From: Pseudoneobacillus rhizosphaerae
GTDB lineage: Bacteria; Bacillota; Bacilli; Bacillales; Cytobacillaceae
Direction: 5' to 3'
Length of the DNA: 64,000 bases
Assembly (NCBI RefSeq): GCF_917563885.1
Contig: NZ_CAKJTG010000003.1
Span: 1-64,000, forward strand
The notes beneath the pieces are model-generated. The model worked only from the letters and a program-made list of their open reading frames with translations, had not been told where the DNA came from and did not search any database. Each line of letters starts with the position of its first letter. The stretch's first letter is position 1. The translations under genes were made by a program, and so were the position numbers. Of the stretch, positions 63,813 through 64,000 are shown in pieces.

Positions 63813-64000
63813 TTAATGTGGTAAAAATGCTAGTTGATAGAAGAATAATACAGCAAACAAGTATAGAAGTGGATGAACTTGTCGCCATTGTCCTTTAACA
63901 ACTTTTAATAATGGATAAGAGATAAATCCTAGAGCAATGCCTGTTGCAATGCTGGATGTAAGCGGCATACTTAAAATAATTAAAAATGCAGGGAAAGCTT
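63813..64000 (-). CDS. NCS2 (AzgA-type) purine permease, C-terminal part
   Basis: Partial: runs off the right edge. The 62 visible residues read FPAFLIILSMPLTSSIATGI, ALGFISYPLLKVVKG and VHPLLYLFAVLFFYQLAFLP then stop. PLT-SIA-GIALGFISY is the highly conserved penultimate helix of AzgA/PbuG-type adenine, hypoxanthine or guanine permeases. Probably a membrane purine:H+ symporter; the exact substrate cannot be decided from the tail. Confidence 0.8.
   Translation of the reverse strand, partial: AFPAFLIILSMPLTSSIATGIALGFISYPLLKVVKGQWRQVHPLLYLFAVLFFYQLAFLPH

Overview
The window looks like a chromosomal stretch of a Bacillaceae species (Bacillus, Neobacillus or Peribacillus type). It is AT-rich, most genes have strong AGGAGG-type ribosome binding sites, and several start with TTG or GTG. 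Marker families fit: an FbpB-type small basic protein, a BA3454-type small protein, DUF1659/DUF2922 pair, YgaD, YerD, an Spx-like protein and a ComK-family protein. I saw no rRNA, tRNA, CRISPR array or intact transposase.

Region 1 (1-26768) is mostly stress and envelope physiology. It holds a serine hydrolase, a TetR-Spx-like operon behind twin operators, a glutamate-synthase-like flavoprotein, catalase-peroxidase KatG and large catalase KatE (both behind PerR-like boxes), and three nearly identical DoxX genes with a shared promoter plus a fourth DoxX reduced to its last 35 codons. A complete FtsZ gene sits here, outside any division cluster. An MMPL exporter is in one operon with a two-component system and a small heme-copper-oxidase-like membrane protein. 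A WYL regulator lies next to a GyrI-like binding protein.

Region 2 (26769-42700) has an acetate-transporter-family protein, an ABC export pair, small genes, YgaD and MATE exporters, and a graveyard of pseudogenes: an exonuclease-phosphatase gene, a phage DnaD-like replication gene, a CDF metal transporter, and a small gene with an amber stop. A cluster of DnaA-box-like 9-mers lies at 28212-28356. Three unrecognised genes (40023-42165) precede a 9-nt tandem repeat.

Region 3 (42754-63036) is an accessory, defence-like island. It contains a PLD-SF2 helicase-DUF3427 protein; a very AT-rich three- or four-gene cassette that matches ABC-three-component (ABC-3C) conflict systems (a PD-(D/E)XK-like effector, a small middle component, and a Rad50/SMC-like ATPase with a CxxC hook); a Nudix hydrolase; an HNH nuclease; a truncated and a full-length sirtuin, the latter fused to a second domain; a ComK-family gene behind a leader-peptide/attenuator-like region; a secreted nuclease; a restriction-endonuclease gene broken by one amber codon; a WYL regulator; and a DUF1643-like gene.

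A family of short imperfect palindromes with outer arms GTGCC(A/T)GGCAC occurs at least six times, plus one half copy. Several copies sit exactly where a gene is truncated (DoxX fragment, short sirtuin, exonuclease fragment, the gene at 63152-63775). This is the strongest structural pattern that ordinary annotation does not explain. The window ends inside the 3' part of a purine-permease-like gene.
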